Shown piece after piece: positions 32,331 to 44,025 of a stretch of 64,000 nucleotides of DNA. Position 1 is the stretch's first letter; each line of letters starts with the position of its first letter. The translations under genes and the position numbers were made by a program. The notes under the pieces are model-generated. The model ran no database searches. It saw only the letters and a program-made list of their open reading frames with translations, and had not been told where the DNA came from. The stretch lies in NCBI RefSeq assembly GCF_032854445.1, contig NC_088299.1, positions 14,999,608-15,063,607 on the forward strand, written 5' to 3'. The stretch comes from Liolophura sinensis (lineage: Eukaryota > Mollusca > Polyplacophora > Chitonida > Chitonidae).

Positions 32331-34886
32331 AATCTGGCTACATGTGTGCGAAGAAAATGTATTTTATTGTTGTCAGGGAGCTCTAGCGCTGATGGGGTTT
32401 ACCGACGGCAAGGCGCAATAAATTCTTACAATGGCTTTTACAGTTTTTCACACTTGGCTGGTGAGGTTTGACACGATAACTCAGTGTTTGAGACAGAATT
32501 TGTATAAAGCTGAGGCTCAGAACTGGTCGGACTAGAGCGATATCACACCCAAGCAAGGGAGCGGGGATAAAGGGGTCGAGGATTACGCAGGGATTTATGA
32601 GATGCTTGTTCGGTCTGCAGGTCACACTAAACTCTTTCCAATAATACTTAATCTTTCACATAACCAGCCAATCGTTAAGGTTACTCTATACCACGTGGTC
32701 GGAATGTTTTCTAGCCAAGGTATGAATTGAGCGATGGTGGTAAACACTGTGATATGGTCTGCTTAACACGACCGTGTTTGCAGTCTGCAGAAAAAAGTCT
32801 GGCATTTGCTTTTAGAACAACTTGGCTTTTTCATCAAAGATATGCATATTTAATATCAGGGAGAAAAACTAAGTCACATAGTCCGTAACCTTTAAAAATG
32901 TCTTTGTGTTGACGCAATCCGCACATTATATCCCCCGCCGCCTTGGCAGAGCGCTATTGTATAGGTTGAGACGCGGGTAGCTGGCGGTATAAATCGCCGT
33001 GTTTCGAGCGCTATAGTGTAACGAACCATCCACAACGACCGCTGTGGGACTGGTCCGCGATGGAAGTGACGACGTTAGCTTCACAGCAAACCTCCAGAGT
33101 AGCTGATGCCACGGCTTTATAGCGTGACTGTCAGAAACCTTGGCTAGAAAGCAAAGTACACGCAGGCCAACGTCTTCCTTGTAGCACAGTTTAAGCTAAC
33201 AAATGCCATCTAGTCCTCCCCCGCTCACGAAAACTGGCCTTGTCTTCAGTGGTTATACGACCGAAGTTTGTGGGACGGGATCTTTGCTTTCACCTCCACA
33301 TGGTGACGTACATCAGGCAGCCAAATATGAAAGCTTTCCCTGAACGGAACACGACCAGGGATTACCCCGCCGAGCTACGTGACTCAATAACAATAAGGCC
33401 TACTCAGAACCAATGTGTTTCACGATAAACTGCAGACGATCTTCCAACAATTTTATCACGGTTATTTAAGCCTTCAAAAGAAAATGCTGTGCAATGAAAT
33501 AAAAACTCTATGAACTTTTTCGGTGGCATTTACGTTTCATCAAATCTTTATAGCTTTCATTTCATTTCTCCTGTAATAAACGTTTTTGTGGAAGAGCAGA
33601 ATGAATTCTGATAATCCTCAAGCCATACAGAGTCATCCAACACATGAAACGAAAGAATATAGTACGATATGACGCTTGCGTAAACCCTCTATATCAAACG
33701 GCTGTACATGGGTGAAGGGATTTTTGTCCAAAAATCTATGGACAAATAGCCAAGTAAAGTAGCCGTGAACGAAGAAGGACTCGATATAATTGTATGCAGG
33801 CGGAAAGGCTAGAAATGTGCCGCAATTTGAAACGTCGGAACCATGCCGCTTTTTCCGTGTGTTTTGAATGGGGATTACTATCCAAGGTAGCCTCCAAATA
33901 TGCTAATGAAATTGACATGATTCCAAGCCAAGCTTTCAGAAAAAGGCTAAGTAGGCCAAAACGTTATCATATGAAAAAGATAACTTTTTATTTGAAAGAT
34001 GTTCCCTAAACATTACTTTTTTTTCTACATTATTGGTCTCAGCTGAAGGAATTACGTTCATCAGAGGAAGCGATTCAGCATACTGACTGAGTGATTGAGT
34101 GAAACTTTTAAAATGAGTTACCGTTTTAATCAAAATGTTTAATCTACACACGCTACAGTTCCGAAACATTTCACACGATAAAATATTTATTTCACATAAG
34201 ACGTAGATTGCGTACAAGCGCCGTCAGAACGCTGCATTGAATTCATTTATTTATTTCATTTATTTCAACAACGAAAGCTTGGAAATCTACACCTTCCTTG
34301 TCCATTACATTCCCAGTCTAATTCAACATCTTCCCCCCTGAACGAGGAAATTCATATTACCTGCGCGTGTAATCTTAAAATAAATAATCTTTCCAAAATG
34401 TAAAAATAATAAATTGCACACAAATGTTTACAACAGCTGTAGTGAAACAGCTTTCATTGGCGAGGAACATAGCGGAATGATCCATCAGACTGAGAATTAG
34501 TGACTAGCGTTAAAACAGTGTCTGAAACTAAGAAACTTCCGTATAGTGTTAGAGATTAAATTGCGTTACTCGTCATTCAGCGGTGCAATCTGGCGCACCT
34601 GCGTCAGTGAAATGTCGAGGTGAAGTCGGGTATTTCTGGAGAACAAATTTGGATTCGTCGTCATTTATGGGCTTCGTTCACCAACCAGATGTTGTTAACT
34701 TGGCTCAAATATAACGTCAGGTTTTAGGTATCTAAAGGGAGTTAATCTTGGAATAATCAGCTGCAAGTCGCTTATGAAGAGTACTTAATCTTCTACTTCT
34801 ATGCAACTTCACGACAAATAGAACTATTTTACTGAGAAGTCCAGGGATTCGTCATTTCAATCAGTGGTTTAACTCGGTATGAAACT
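32331..34886. other. Long stretch with no gene recognised
   Basis: I see no tandem array, SINE or coding domain. GGCGGTATAAATCGCC near 32983 is a small palindrome around a TATA-like core, but nothing else suggests a promoter. A T-rich TTTATTTATTTCATTTATTT run near 34244 could be an orphan SINE tail. Confidence 0.4.
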
Positions 34887-35050
34887 AACAGTGGACAAGG
34901 TCTGTGTAGTAGCAGGGTACAGAGCCGCCTCTGTTTAACAGTGGACAAGGCCTTTGTAGTAGCAGGGTAGAGAGCCCTCTCTGTTTAACAGTGGACATGG
35001 CCTGTGTAGTAGCAGGCTAGAGAGCTCTCCCCGTTTTTTAACAGTGGACA
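34887..35050 (+). repeat. Minisatellite, 50-bp unit, 3 copies plus a partial
   Basis: AACAGTGGACAAGGCCTGTG followed by TAGTAGCAGGGTA and GAGAGCC-TCTCTGTTT begins at 34887, 34937 and 34987. A shortened copy begins at 35040. Confidence 0.88.
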
Positions 35051-35204
35051 CAAGCTGCAGCTATGTAAAAGGAATGTATATTTATACACCTTTCTTCAAG
35101 GCTCGACAGACTTTCTGCCCAAGGCACTTTGATAAGGCTGAGATATCAGTAAATTTAATACTATAAATGCGCTAGATTGGTTTCAATGCCTTTAACTATT
35201 TCGT

Positions 35205-35935
35205 AAATGAATCACCTGGAGCAGAAAAAAAGTCATCTGGTACAGACAAAAGAACCAAAAACTCTCCTGGCACAGGCGAAACAACAAAACATTCACTTGG
35301 CACGTAAGAAACAACTACAAATTCACCTTGTTCAGACAAAATTAACGAAATTTTCACTTGGAGATATTCATTGCACAACAATCAAAACATCACCGCATAC
35401 AAACAAATACAACTAAACATTCACCTGGCAGAGACAAAACAACACACATTCACCTTGTAGAGACAACAAATCCCCAAATATTTACTTGGCCTGTACAAAA
35501 GATTTAAAAATTCACCGCGCACAGCCAAAAACCAGAAAACAACCAAACATTCTTGTGGTACTGACAAAAAACCCCAAATATTCACCTGGCCTGTACAAAA
35601 GATAAAAAAATACGTACCACACACAAAACAAATAGATAGAAGAACAAAATTACGATATTTGTAATGGCAGAACAGACGACTCATTTGAAAGAGACAAAAA
35701 AAAGAAAAACAAAACAAAAAAAAAACACACACAAAAAACACACACAAAAAAACAACAACAAAAACCCCCCCAAAAACAGCCTTTTGACCGAGACAGACAA
35801 ACAGTAAAATCAGCCACTTGGAGGAGACAGACAAACAAAACAGCCACTTTGTACAGACATCCAAACAAAACAGCCACTTGTTAGACAGAAAAACAAATTA
35901 GGCATTTGGTAGAAACAATGTAACAATATAAATCC
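35205..35935 (-). repeat. Degenerate minisatellite, about 30-40 bp, with A-rich core
   Basis: Phrases of the form TTCACCTGGCACAGACAAAA and CAACAAAACATTCACTTGGC recur at uneven spacing. Between 35690 and 35770 they give way to an A/C-rich run (AAAAAAACACACACAAAAAA). Minus-strand frames of 147 and 75 codons (F/C/V-rich) come from this composition. A related cleaner block, GAGACAGACAAACAAAACAG, repeats at 35820-35890. Confidence 0.75.
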
Positions 35936-38554
35936 TAAAAGATTGACTCAGGGGGTAGGGGAAGAAAGGAGTCACTTTGCTGAGTTAAAAGGACATGCGC
36001 CTACTTGTTAATAGGCAAGAACAAATTTACCTCCTCGCACAGACATTTAAATTAGCTTTCTGACATAGACAGAAGAAGAAATGAACGTTTCTCCGTTTCA
36101 GAGTATTGAAATGGATGCTAACAAGGACTGAGATGGAGGAATTCAGACTTTTTGCTAAGATATCGGGCAGCAAATGTGTACAATGGCCAAGTACAAAATG
36201 TGACTGTTTGTTGAACTGAAGGAACAAGAGTGCATGTTTGCCCACACCGAGCTGATCCATACGTATAAAACTTGGAGCTGACAATTTCTCCGAGAACCAG
36301 CCAGAGTGGCCAGTAAACAGACATGCAGGTTTAGAACCATCACGTAAGCCCACTGATCACATAAATGCTCTGCAAAACAACAGAAGCATTGTCTATGAAC
36401 TCAGTTCGGTAGTTTTACAATTTGTCGATCGGTTGTAAAAAATGTCTCTTGCACTCGCCTTTTATGTCATTGCTTTTGTTGAGGGAGTTATTGCTGGGAC
36501 GAACAATGGCCACAAACCGTGCTTTACTAGAACGACGTGTATTGTGCTCTAGCGAGCATAGCCTTAGAGTCAGAAGCTGATTCAGCTAAAAGCTCTAGCC
36601 TAGAGCAATTTTAAGGAGATTTTAGTCGCAGTAAAGATAGCGCTAACCTATCGATAATGTTGCCATTATTCACTGTGATAGCTCGCATTTCTCTCAATCT
36701 GTAACCGGTGCCGTGTCGGACTGGCCGGCTACTTCAAGAACAAGTTTCAACGTTTAAGCTTCTCAACGCGGTTGCACGACAGAGCTTTATACCACTGTCG
36801 ACGAAAAAGCCCATGGCAATAGGGTGCTATTAGTCATAATGCGGACAGCCGTGTAATATTACTGTCGTCAACCATTTACCATAAGCATTAAGAAACTTTT
36901 ACCGATAAAAAGAGACGGCAAGAAATCCAACATTTGTGTTATTTTCAATAAAAGTGACGAAATAACTTACCTTTAAAAAATTATTTTAATACGGTACATC
37001 CTTCTAAGGGCGGATTTAACGGTCTTCTTTTAAAAACGTAAGTGTGAGGAGTAGTTGGCCTGACGAAGGGCAGCTTCGGACATAGCCGGTAAAGTCGCGA
37101 TCTTGTTCGGTTTCTCACTATTTTTCCTGGCCTGGAAACATAACGGTAATTTAGTCTACCGCCGGGCTCGTGTTCCGCCTGACAGGTAAGGGTCAGCGTG
37201 TAGTACAAGACACGTCAACCTGCATGATCCGATCATTGCTCCGCTCTTCTGATATGTGTATATTATGAAGACCACGGGGTGATATTAAAGCAAAGCGTGG
37301 GTGGTACGCACCACCTATGGTTAACACTGGGGAATAAATGATTTTTCTGAAAGTCATAGGGCCTTTCTGGACGCGGAAGAATCTGCCTATGGAGGGAGGC
37401 TTGTTGTGTGATCCTCTTGTAAGCGATGCATTTATTTATTAAAAGGGTGTTGTACCGATGCCTCGGTGACATTTGGGGCCGAATGGCCGAGTCTGTCGAT
37501 GAAGCCATTACACTGACCGGCACGGGCAGAGCATGGTAACATCTGAATGCCGGTAGAACCATCCAGGGCGCCCCGGCGGGCTCGGTGATATCGATGTTTA
37601 ACCGTGTCTACAGTCACCTTGATCAACACCGTTACTTCCAGTCAGTACCAGAGGAGGGAATCTTGTCGATTTGCCGACTCTATGAGAGTCTATTGCTGGG
37701 GTTTTTTACGATTGCACGTGCTATGTTTTTGTCTTGAATTAAACCTGTCAATGCTAAACCGCTCGTAGAGCAATCAAGCACCAGGAGAAGGTGGAAGGTA
37801 TTTACGCTTGTCACAGTTAAGGCCAAAATGAGACTTCCAAATTTACCGGCCTAGATTTTACTTATTATCTTTTTATGACGAACATATTAAATCCTGTTTA
37901 GATATGGATCACGGCCCTTCAACGGAGAACGGGATAGAAACACGAAAGTCCAGACTTAACATTGTCATGTTTAGCTCGTCAGGGATGTGGGATCATTGAC
38001 TGAGGCGACCTATTAACTCGATCACAGAGCTCTGATGTATAATGTATAAGTATTCAGACATAGCTATGGTTAATCTCACACAGTGTGTTGTCCACGCTAA
38101 CGACTGCCTGAAGATTTTGAAACCGTCGAACGCAGCATGTCACACTTTGACATTAGCGATGTAAGATCACTAAGCAGTACGGTATTAGGACTTTACATCG
38201 TGTACACACGTCTTCGGAGGTGATGTTGTACACTCTAACCGTTTTGATATTACGATACCATTCATCACCCTCAGACTGTTCAGACCCTGGTGTATCATTC
38301 CAAGCACACCGCAGTTCGCGCATAACTTAACTATATACATTAGATATAGTAGAGAAGACGCCGTCAGTATTGAATTGCGTACGTAGATGCTTTCAGGATA
38401 ACGCTTAAATCAGTTGTCTAAGCTCAGAAGTAGGCTAAAATACATATTTGATCAGAGCTTTGTTTGTAAATGATCGCATAAACAACTGCTGTTTATTGCA
38501 TAATGAATAGAGAGAAACGCGTCTTTGAGTAATGCTGCATTTATAATTGATCAT
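35936..38554. other. Long stretch with no gene recognised
   Basis: Minus frames of 108 codons (36027-36353) and 99 codons (37263-37562) overlap other frames on the same strand and show no recognised domain. No repeats noticed. Confidence 0.4.
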
Positions 38555-38720
38555 GTAATTATGTTGGAAACAATAAATACACAAAAATCGTATATAAGTA
38601 GGGCTTTATGAGTACACAAAAATCGTATTTTAGTAGCGTTTCATTCGTAACAGTTCATGTAAAAAATGATTATGTTGGATATAATGAATACACAAAAATC
38701 GTATTTGTACAGTGCTTTAT
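38555..38720 (+). repeat. Short tandem repeat around AATACACAAAAATCGTAT
   Basis: AATACACAAAAATCGTAT appears at about 38576 and 38688, and GAGTACACAAAAATCGTATT at about 38610. The first and third copies are each preceded by ATTATGTTGGA-like sequence. Three imperfect copies at uneven spacing. Confidence 0.7.
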
Positions 38721-38739
38721 TTGCCCCGTTCATTTTGTT

Positions 38740-39440
38740 TTAAACTCTGGTAGTGTTGGACACATAGTGTTCCCATTTTGGCCGACCTATACCTGTTCTC
38801 GTATGCATACCACTATATGCAGAAACTATTATGGAGTCATCCTCACCAGGCCTGATCTTTCTCTTTCACTAAACGGTACATTGATTATCTGCTACCTTTA
38901 AACAATCCATATATAGCAAAGGTTGTAAAAGATGGATTTATAGGAAACCACAGGCTCGTAAGATTGTACATATTACAAGTATCTGAAACTGTATTTGTAC
39001 AAAACACAAAACGGTTTCCTCTATCACAGACTATACGACAACAGGGATAGTTTCAGTTTTGACATTGTAAATTATCCCTACTTCGAGAGTAATATACCGA
39101 AGGGTCCTGCATATTGCGTGTACATATCTGGCCTTGTAGCATTTGTTTGATCATGCGTGTTGTGTGACGATTTCATTCAACGTCACAAGTTATTACTGCG
39201 AGAACTAGTGTGTCAAGGTTATTCCATAAAAGGCTTTCACTCCAGGTTCCTTAAGTTTTACAATGAGTATAATTCTCTTGTAAGTAAATATGGACAGACC
39301 TTTTAGAATCTCTGACTTTCTCAGTTCTTTGGTGGTTTGTGTTACGCGTCGTTTTGTGAATTGGCCTTGTGATTATTGACCCGGAACATTCTTATTGGTT
39401 GACGACTAGTATACGAATGTCTGTTTCGACGCATACATTT
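38740..39440 (+). pseudogene. Penelope-like retroelement relic, 3' half of RT and 3' UTR
   Basis: Penelope-like elements encode a reverse transcriptase, in many families followed by a GIY-YIG endonuclease. Here only the later RT part is left. GGCCGACCTATACCTGTTCT matches the LADL-F-YSYE region after the GIPMGTNCAP motif. AAACGGTACATTGATTATCT encodes RYIDYL where active enzymes have YIDD, so the second catalytic aspartate is Tyr. AACAATCCATATATAGCAAA encodes NNPYIAK. Stops and frameshifts interrupt it. GTTTTACAATGAGTATAATT (FYNEYNSLV, then SKYG) marks the RT end. The 3' UTR from about 39310 is shared with the copy at 46.2 kb. Confidence 0.75.
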
Positions 39441-39650
39441 CCATTATCATTGAAAACTGTTGTCCTGCATCCCTTTACATGATTCCGTCCTATGTTCGTG
39501 CTTTACATACTTTCTAGGTTCTTTGGTAGTTTGTGTTAAACGTCGTTTTGGGAATTGCCTTTACGATTATAGACCCGGAACGTCCATCTGGTTGACGGCT
39601 GGCATACGAATGTCTGTTTCAACACACAGTACCAGTATCCGCTCTTGGCA
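39441..39650 (+). mobile_element. Second Penelope-like 3' end in tandem
   Basis: GAAAACTGTTGTCCTGCATC through GATTCCGTCCTATGTTCGTG, GTGTTAAACGTCGTTTTGGG and GGTTGACGGCTGGCATACGA repeats the 3' UTR of the element just upstream and of the copy at 46.2 kb. A head-to-tail partial tandem arrangement is known for Penelope-like elements and would explain two successive 3' ends. Confidence 0.65.
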
Positions 39651-40375
39651 CCAAACCCACACACACTGTATAGTGATGTAGCGGAAGTGGAATGTTTGCT
39701 ACCATGACGACAACTGAGCATGTCATGTAGGCATTACTTCGTCTTGGGATCTTTTACATGAATACCGATTCTTTCGATTTCAAGCGATTTTACGTAACTC
39801 ATTTGAGAAAAGACACTAAGGACCAAACCCCTTGGTAATACTGAGCGATTTCGGTTCAGACCTCCAGCCCTTAACCCACAAAATTGCCTGTGCGAATTCA
39901 GATCATTGGAACGTTTGAGACGTTTATCAGGAGATCTGTCAGCTACCTGCCAAAGTAAGGTGGTTTCTCCTTTTTTTCTCCACCCATCGACCTAAGAAGT
40001 GTATATAATATTTTTAAGATAACGTAACAGGCCGATCAAATAAATCAAATTATGAATATCTGATAAAGTCGGAAAGTTAAAAGGTTATAGCGATCATGAA
40101 AGAGTGTTAACACTTCCAGGAAGTTCATCGCTCGTCAGTTATAATAAAGCAATCAATAAATTAATCAGTCAATCAATAAACCAAACTACCAGTCAACCAA
40201 CCAATCAATCATTGTAGGACATCCATACCACTGTAAGACACACTTGAATCATCGGCAAGCAGAAAGGTCAGCAAGCATCAGTAAGTAGGTCTGGATATGT
40301 TTAAATCATAGCCATGACAACCTGTTTGATATTTATCTGAATGGTGTTTTAGGCCGTATGAACGAATAACGTTGT
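39651..40375. other. No recognisable feature
   Basis: Unique-looking DNA with a short AATCAATC-type simple run near 40150-40212. Confidence 0.45.
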
Positions 40376-40630
40376 CACGTCTAAATTGTCGTGAACAAAT
40401 GAAGCTGATGCACCTGATTTGTCATGAACAAATGAAAGTGATGCAAGTGATTTGTCATGGACAAGTGAGAATGATGCACCTGATTTCTCATTACAATGAA
40501 GGTAATGCTGCTGATTTGTCATGAACAAATGAAGATGATACACCTGATTTGTCATGAACAAATGAAGGTGATGCGTATGATATGTCATGGACACATGAGA
40601 GTGGCGCGCATGATTTGGCATAAACGAAAG
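40376..40630 (+). repeat. Minisatellite, 33-bp unit, about 8 copies
   Basis: GATTTGTCATGAACAAATGA followed by AGGTGATGCACCT repeats every 33 bp with one shorter unit near 40486. TTTGTCATGAACAAA inside the unit is nearly palindromic (TTTGT/ACAAA arms). The minus strand stays open for 100 codons and the plus for 65 through 11-residue repeats. Confidence 0.88.
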
Positions 40631-41719
40631 TGGATTACCGAACAGGTGCAATGCTTACATAAACATGAACATGATCCTTGTATCGCGAACTAAAGACAAT
40701 GTTGGGTCAATTTGCACTGAAGGAGTATGACGTGCTGCGCATGTCCCCTGCATGGAAGTGACGATGGTTACCTAACTCAGGTGCCGAGATGATCACACTC
40801 CGAGGAGACCATGCGCCACTACCCTAAAATTGGCCCCGTGGGAAAGTGCTTGAACAAATTTCAATGCTCGATTATTGCTATTAAAATTGAAGTTTTACAT
40901 GTAGCCAGGTACCTGGATACGTCGCCCACTAGTGTCAACTTGGACACGAATAAAAGAGGAAACAGCTATTTACATGCCAAAGTGCTTTCGTATCGTGACA
41001 GGTTAGTATTCACAACCAATAATTCTCTTGGTTATGATTCTGAATAGTCCTGGGCATTCCTTCTCACGTTTGTTATCACGTCGCCATAAACTAAAATGAG
41101 GGTGTTTCAATTTTCATATGGGGCTCAGTCGGAGACAGTCCACAGGATAAACCTGTATGAGGATTCCCCGGTTACAGACTGGTCAGTCCATACAGTCTAA
41201 CTTATGGGTAAATAAAAGGATGGCGTATATGAAACTTGAATGTTCTAAATCCCAGCGGAAAAAAACAAATTTTTACAAACCTACAGAGTACCGGCTGTTT
41301 GGCTATGTATTAAAATATTTATAAATCCACTGCGAAATATACTGGTAACTTATTAGGCCTGGGGTTTTGCTGTATATGGCATTTACAAACAAATCTACCT
41401 CCTCAGCATGTCTGGTGGAACGACAATTCCTTTTAAAGCAAATAAAATATGATTTCTTATATGCAGAGTATAAATTGCTGGTAACAATATTGTAAGAAAT
41501 ATTTACAATAATTTATAGTGTCTATATTTGAGACAATGTATAAATTAAATTATGTAGAAGGAGGAACCGATAGCTCCGCAAAAACAGAATATCTTGTTAT
41601 ACTTTCTTCCCAGCGTTAGTTATATACGGACACGATGAATTATCACACTGAGTATTTTCTCAGTTACCATACGGAAAAGTTGATTTTCTTTAATAAAACC
41701 ATGAAATGGACATTATCCA
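40631..41719. other. No recognisable feature
   Basis: Unique-looking DNA, AT-rich after 41200. A 78-codon plus frame at 40811-41047 has no recognised domain. Confidence 0.4.
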
Positions 41720-43441
41720 CGTGTGTGGATAGACATCACCCAAGGCGTGGATGAAAAACCCCCAATGTAGAAGGGACAGTGAAGGGTATGGTTGAACCGC
41801 ATCCATTGCAGTGGATGAAAAATATTAAATGGAGAAGCGACAGTGTGAGGATGGGTGAGGATGGACAACACTCAATCGAAAAGTAACAGTGTACAGATGA
41901 GAATGAACAACATCCAAGGCAGTAGCGACAGTGTATGGGTGAGCGTTACCAACATCCAAGGCAGTAGCGACAGTGTACGGGTGAGAGTGACCAACATCCA
42001 AGGCAGTAGCGACAGTATACGGTTGAGAGTGACCAACACCCAAGGAAGTAGCGACAGTGTACGGATGAGAGTGACCAACATCCAATGCAGTAGCGACAAT
42101 GTACGGGTGAGAGTGACCAACATCCAATGCAGTAGAGACAGTGTACGGGTACGAATGACCAACATCCAAGGCAGTAGCGATAGTGTACGGGTGAGAGTGA
42201 CCAACATCCAAGGCAGTAGCGACAGTGTACGGGTGAGAGTGACCAACATCCAATGCAGTGGCGACAGTGTACGGGTGAGAGTGACCAACATCCAATGCAG
42301 TAGCGACAGTGTACGGGTGCGAATGACCAACATCCAAGGCAGTAGCGACAGTGTACGGGTGAGAGTGACCAACATCCAGTGCAGTAGTGACAGTGTACGG
42401 GTGCGAGTGACCAACATCCAATGCAGTAGCGACAGTGTACGGATGAGAATGACCAACATCCAATGCAGTAGCGACAGTGTACGGGTGAGAGTGACCAACA
42501 TCCAGTGCAGTAGCGACAGTGTACGGATGAGAATCAACAACATCCAAGACAGTAGCGACAGTGTACGGGTGCGAGTGACCAACACCCAAGGAAGTAGCGA
42601 CAGTGTACGGATGAGAGTGACCAACATCCAATGCAGTAGCGACAGTGTACGAGTGAGAATGAACAACATCCAATGCAGTAGCGACAGTATGCGGATGTGG
42701 ATGAAAAACACCCAGTGTGGAAGAGACAGTGTGCAGGTGAGGTTGAACAACATTCAATGTAAAGGCGACAGTGTGCGGATGTTGATATGCAACACTCAAA
42801 GGAAAAGCGACAGTGTACGCGTGAAGATGAACAACATCCAGTGCAGAAGCGGCATTGTAAGGGTTATCATAGACAACATCCAATGCAGATGCGACGGTGT
42901 AAGAGCGTGAATGAAGACCACTTAAGGAAGAAACGATGAACAACACCCAAGGCAGAAACGACAGTGTACGAATATGGATGAACAGTGCCCAGTATAAAAA
43001 TGATAGTGTAAGGGCCTGACAACACCCAAGGCAGAAGCAATAGTGTAAGGGAGTGATTCGATAAACAACACTCAAGGTAGAAGTGACAGTGTAAGAGCAT
43101 GGATCAATGCCCAAGATAGAATCGACTGTCACTGTGCAAGGGCGTGGATCGATAGGCAACACCCAAGGTAGAATTGACTGTCACAGTGCAAGGGCGTGGA
43201 TCGATAGGCAACACCCAAGGTAGAATTGACTGTCACAGTGCAAGGGCGTGGATCGATAGGCAACACCCAAGGTAGATTCGACTGTCACAGTGCAAAGGCG
43301 TGGATCGATAGGCAACACCCAAGGTAGAATTGATTGTCACAGTGCAAGGGCGTGGATCGATAGGCAACACCCAAGGTAGATTCGACTGTCACAGTGCAAG
43401 GGCGTGGATCGATAGGCAACATCCAAGGCAGAAGCAACCAT
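41720..43441 (-). repeat. Minisatellite, 42-bp units passing into 52-bp units
   Basis: From about 41840 to 42920 the plus-strand unit is GTGACCAACATCCAATGCAG followed by TAGCGACAGTGTACGGGTGAGA, 42 bp, about 25 copies. From 43095 to 43440 a related 52-bp unit takes over: GGCGTGGATCGATAGGCAAC, ACCCAAGGTAGAATTGACTG, TCACAGTGCAAG, starting at 43141, 43193, 43245 and so on. 42 is 14 codons, and three frames are open: minus 445 codons (41825-43162), minus 293 (41872-42753) and plus 351 (41855-42910). Three overlapping open frames on two strands point to a stop-poor repeat and not a gene. Confidence 0.93.
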
Positions 43442-43603
43442 GTATTTATTTATTTGGTTTGATTGGTGTTTTACGCGGTACTCAAGAATATTTCACTTGT
43501 ACGACGGCGGCCAGCATTATGGTGGGTGGAAACCGGGCAGAGCCCGGGGGAAACCCACGACCATCCGCAGGTTGCTGGCAGGCCCTCCCGCGACCGTCTA
43601 CGG
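43442..43603 (-). mobile_element. SINE-1 copy inserted in the 52-bp array, head missing
   Basis: The tail (TATTTATTTATTTGGTTTGA), TTTTACGCGGTACTCAAGAA, CGGCGGCCAGCATTATGGTG and CACGACCATCCGCAGGTTGC are well preserved. The copy ends around GACCGTCTACGGGAG without its tRNA-like head, and the array resumes at once (GTGGATTGATAGGCAACACC). It is a 5'-truncated insertion. Confidence 0.93.
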
Positions 43604-43690
43604 GAGTGGATTGATAGGCAACACCCAATGTAGAAACAGGTGTGGATGAACAACATCCAATGCAGGAGCGACTGGTGTGAATAGATCTGT
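43604..43690 (-). repeat. Array remainder beyond the inserted SINE
   Basis: GGATTGATAGGCAACACCCA, GTGGATGAACAACATCCAAT and AGGAGCGACTGGTGTG carry on the 42/52-bp array to the right of the SINE, confirming that the SINE interrupted it. Confidence 0.85.
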
Positions 43691-43906
43691 CTTATTTTCA
43701 TCGCATTAGTCGAATGAAAATAAGTTGCCATATTCCATTTAATTTGTCAAGCATTAAACTAAAATCAAAGGACACATCTATTCATCTAGTCGATCTGACA
43801 GACGACACTTTGTGAAGAGGGCTTTTGGCTTCACCTGAACATAAAATTATAAACCTATGCGTTGAAAGAGACATTCGTCTACCGGACATCAACAATGGAC
43901 GTTACA

Positions 43907-44025
43907 GGGCCGCTTGCACAAAGTGTTCGTACGTTAAGTTGATTGTGACGGCTACCATGGACACATATGTTGCCATGGTAGTTGCGATCAACCTAGCCTA
44001 CGATCGCTCTGTTCAAGAGGCACCC
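43907..44025. mobile_element. Small foldback MITE, about 53-bp arms, 12-bp loop
   Basis: The left arm (43907-43960) reads GGGCCGCTTGCACAAAGTGT and ends GGCTACCATGG. The right arm (43973-44025) reads CCATGGTAGTTGCGATCAAC and ends TTCAAGAGGCACCC. They pair along their full length with scattered mismatches around the loop ACACATATGTTG. An 81-codon frame at 43825-44070 crosses it and is incidental. No clear target-site duplication was found. Confidence 0.85.

Noticed and set aside
32983-33000. TATA-box promoter (GGCGGTATAAATCGCC)
   Set aside because: It is a short palindrome with no downstream coding sequence or other promoter element.
35421-35864. 147-codon minus-strand F/C/V-rich protein
   Set aside because: It is produced by an A-rich degenerate repeat on the opposite strand.
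41825-43162. 445-codon minus-strand gene
   Set aside because: It is a reading of the 42-bp array, with two other overlapping long frames on both strands. No domain or sign of selection is visible.
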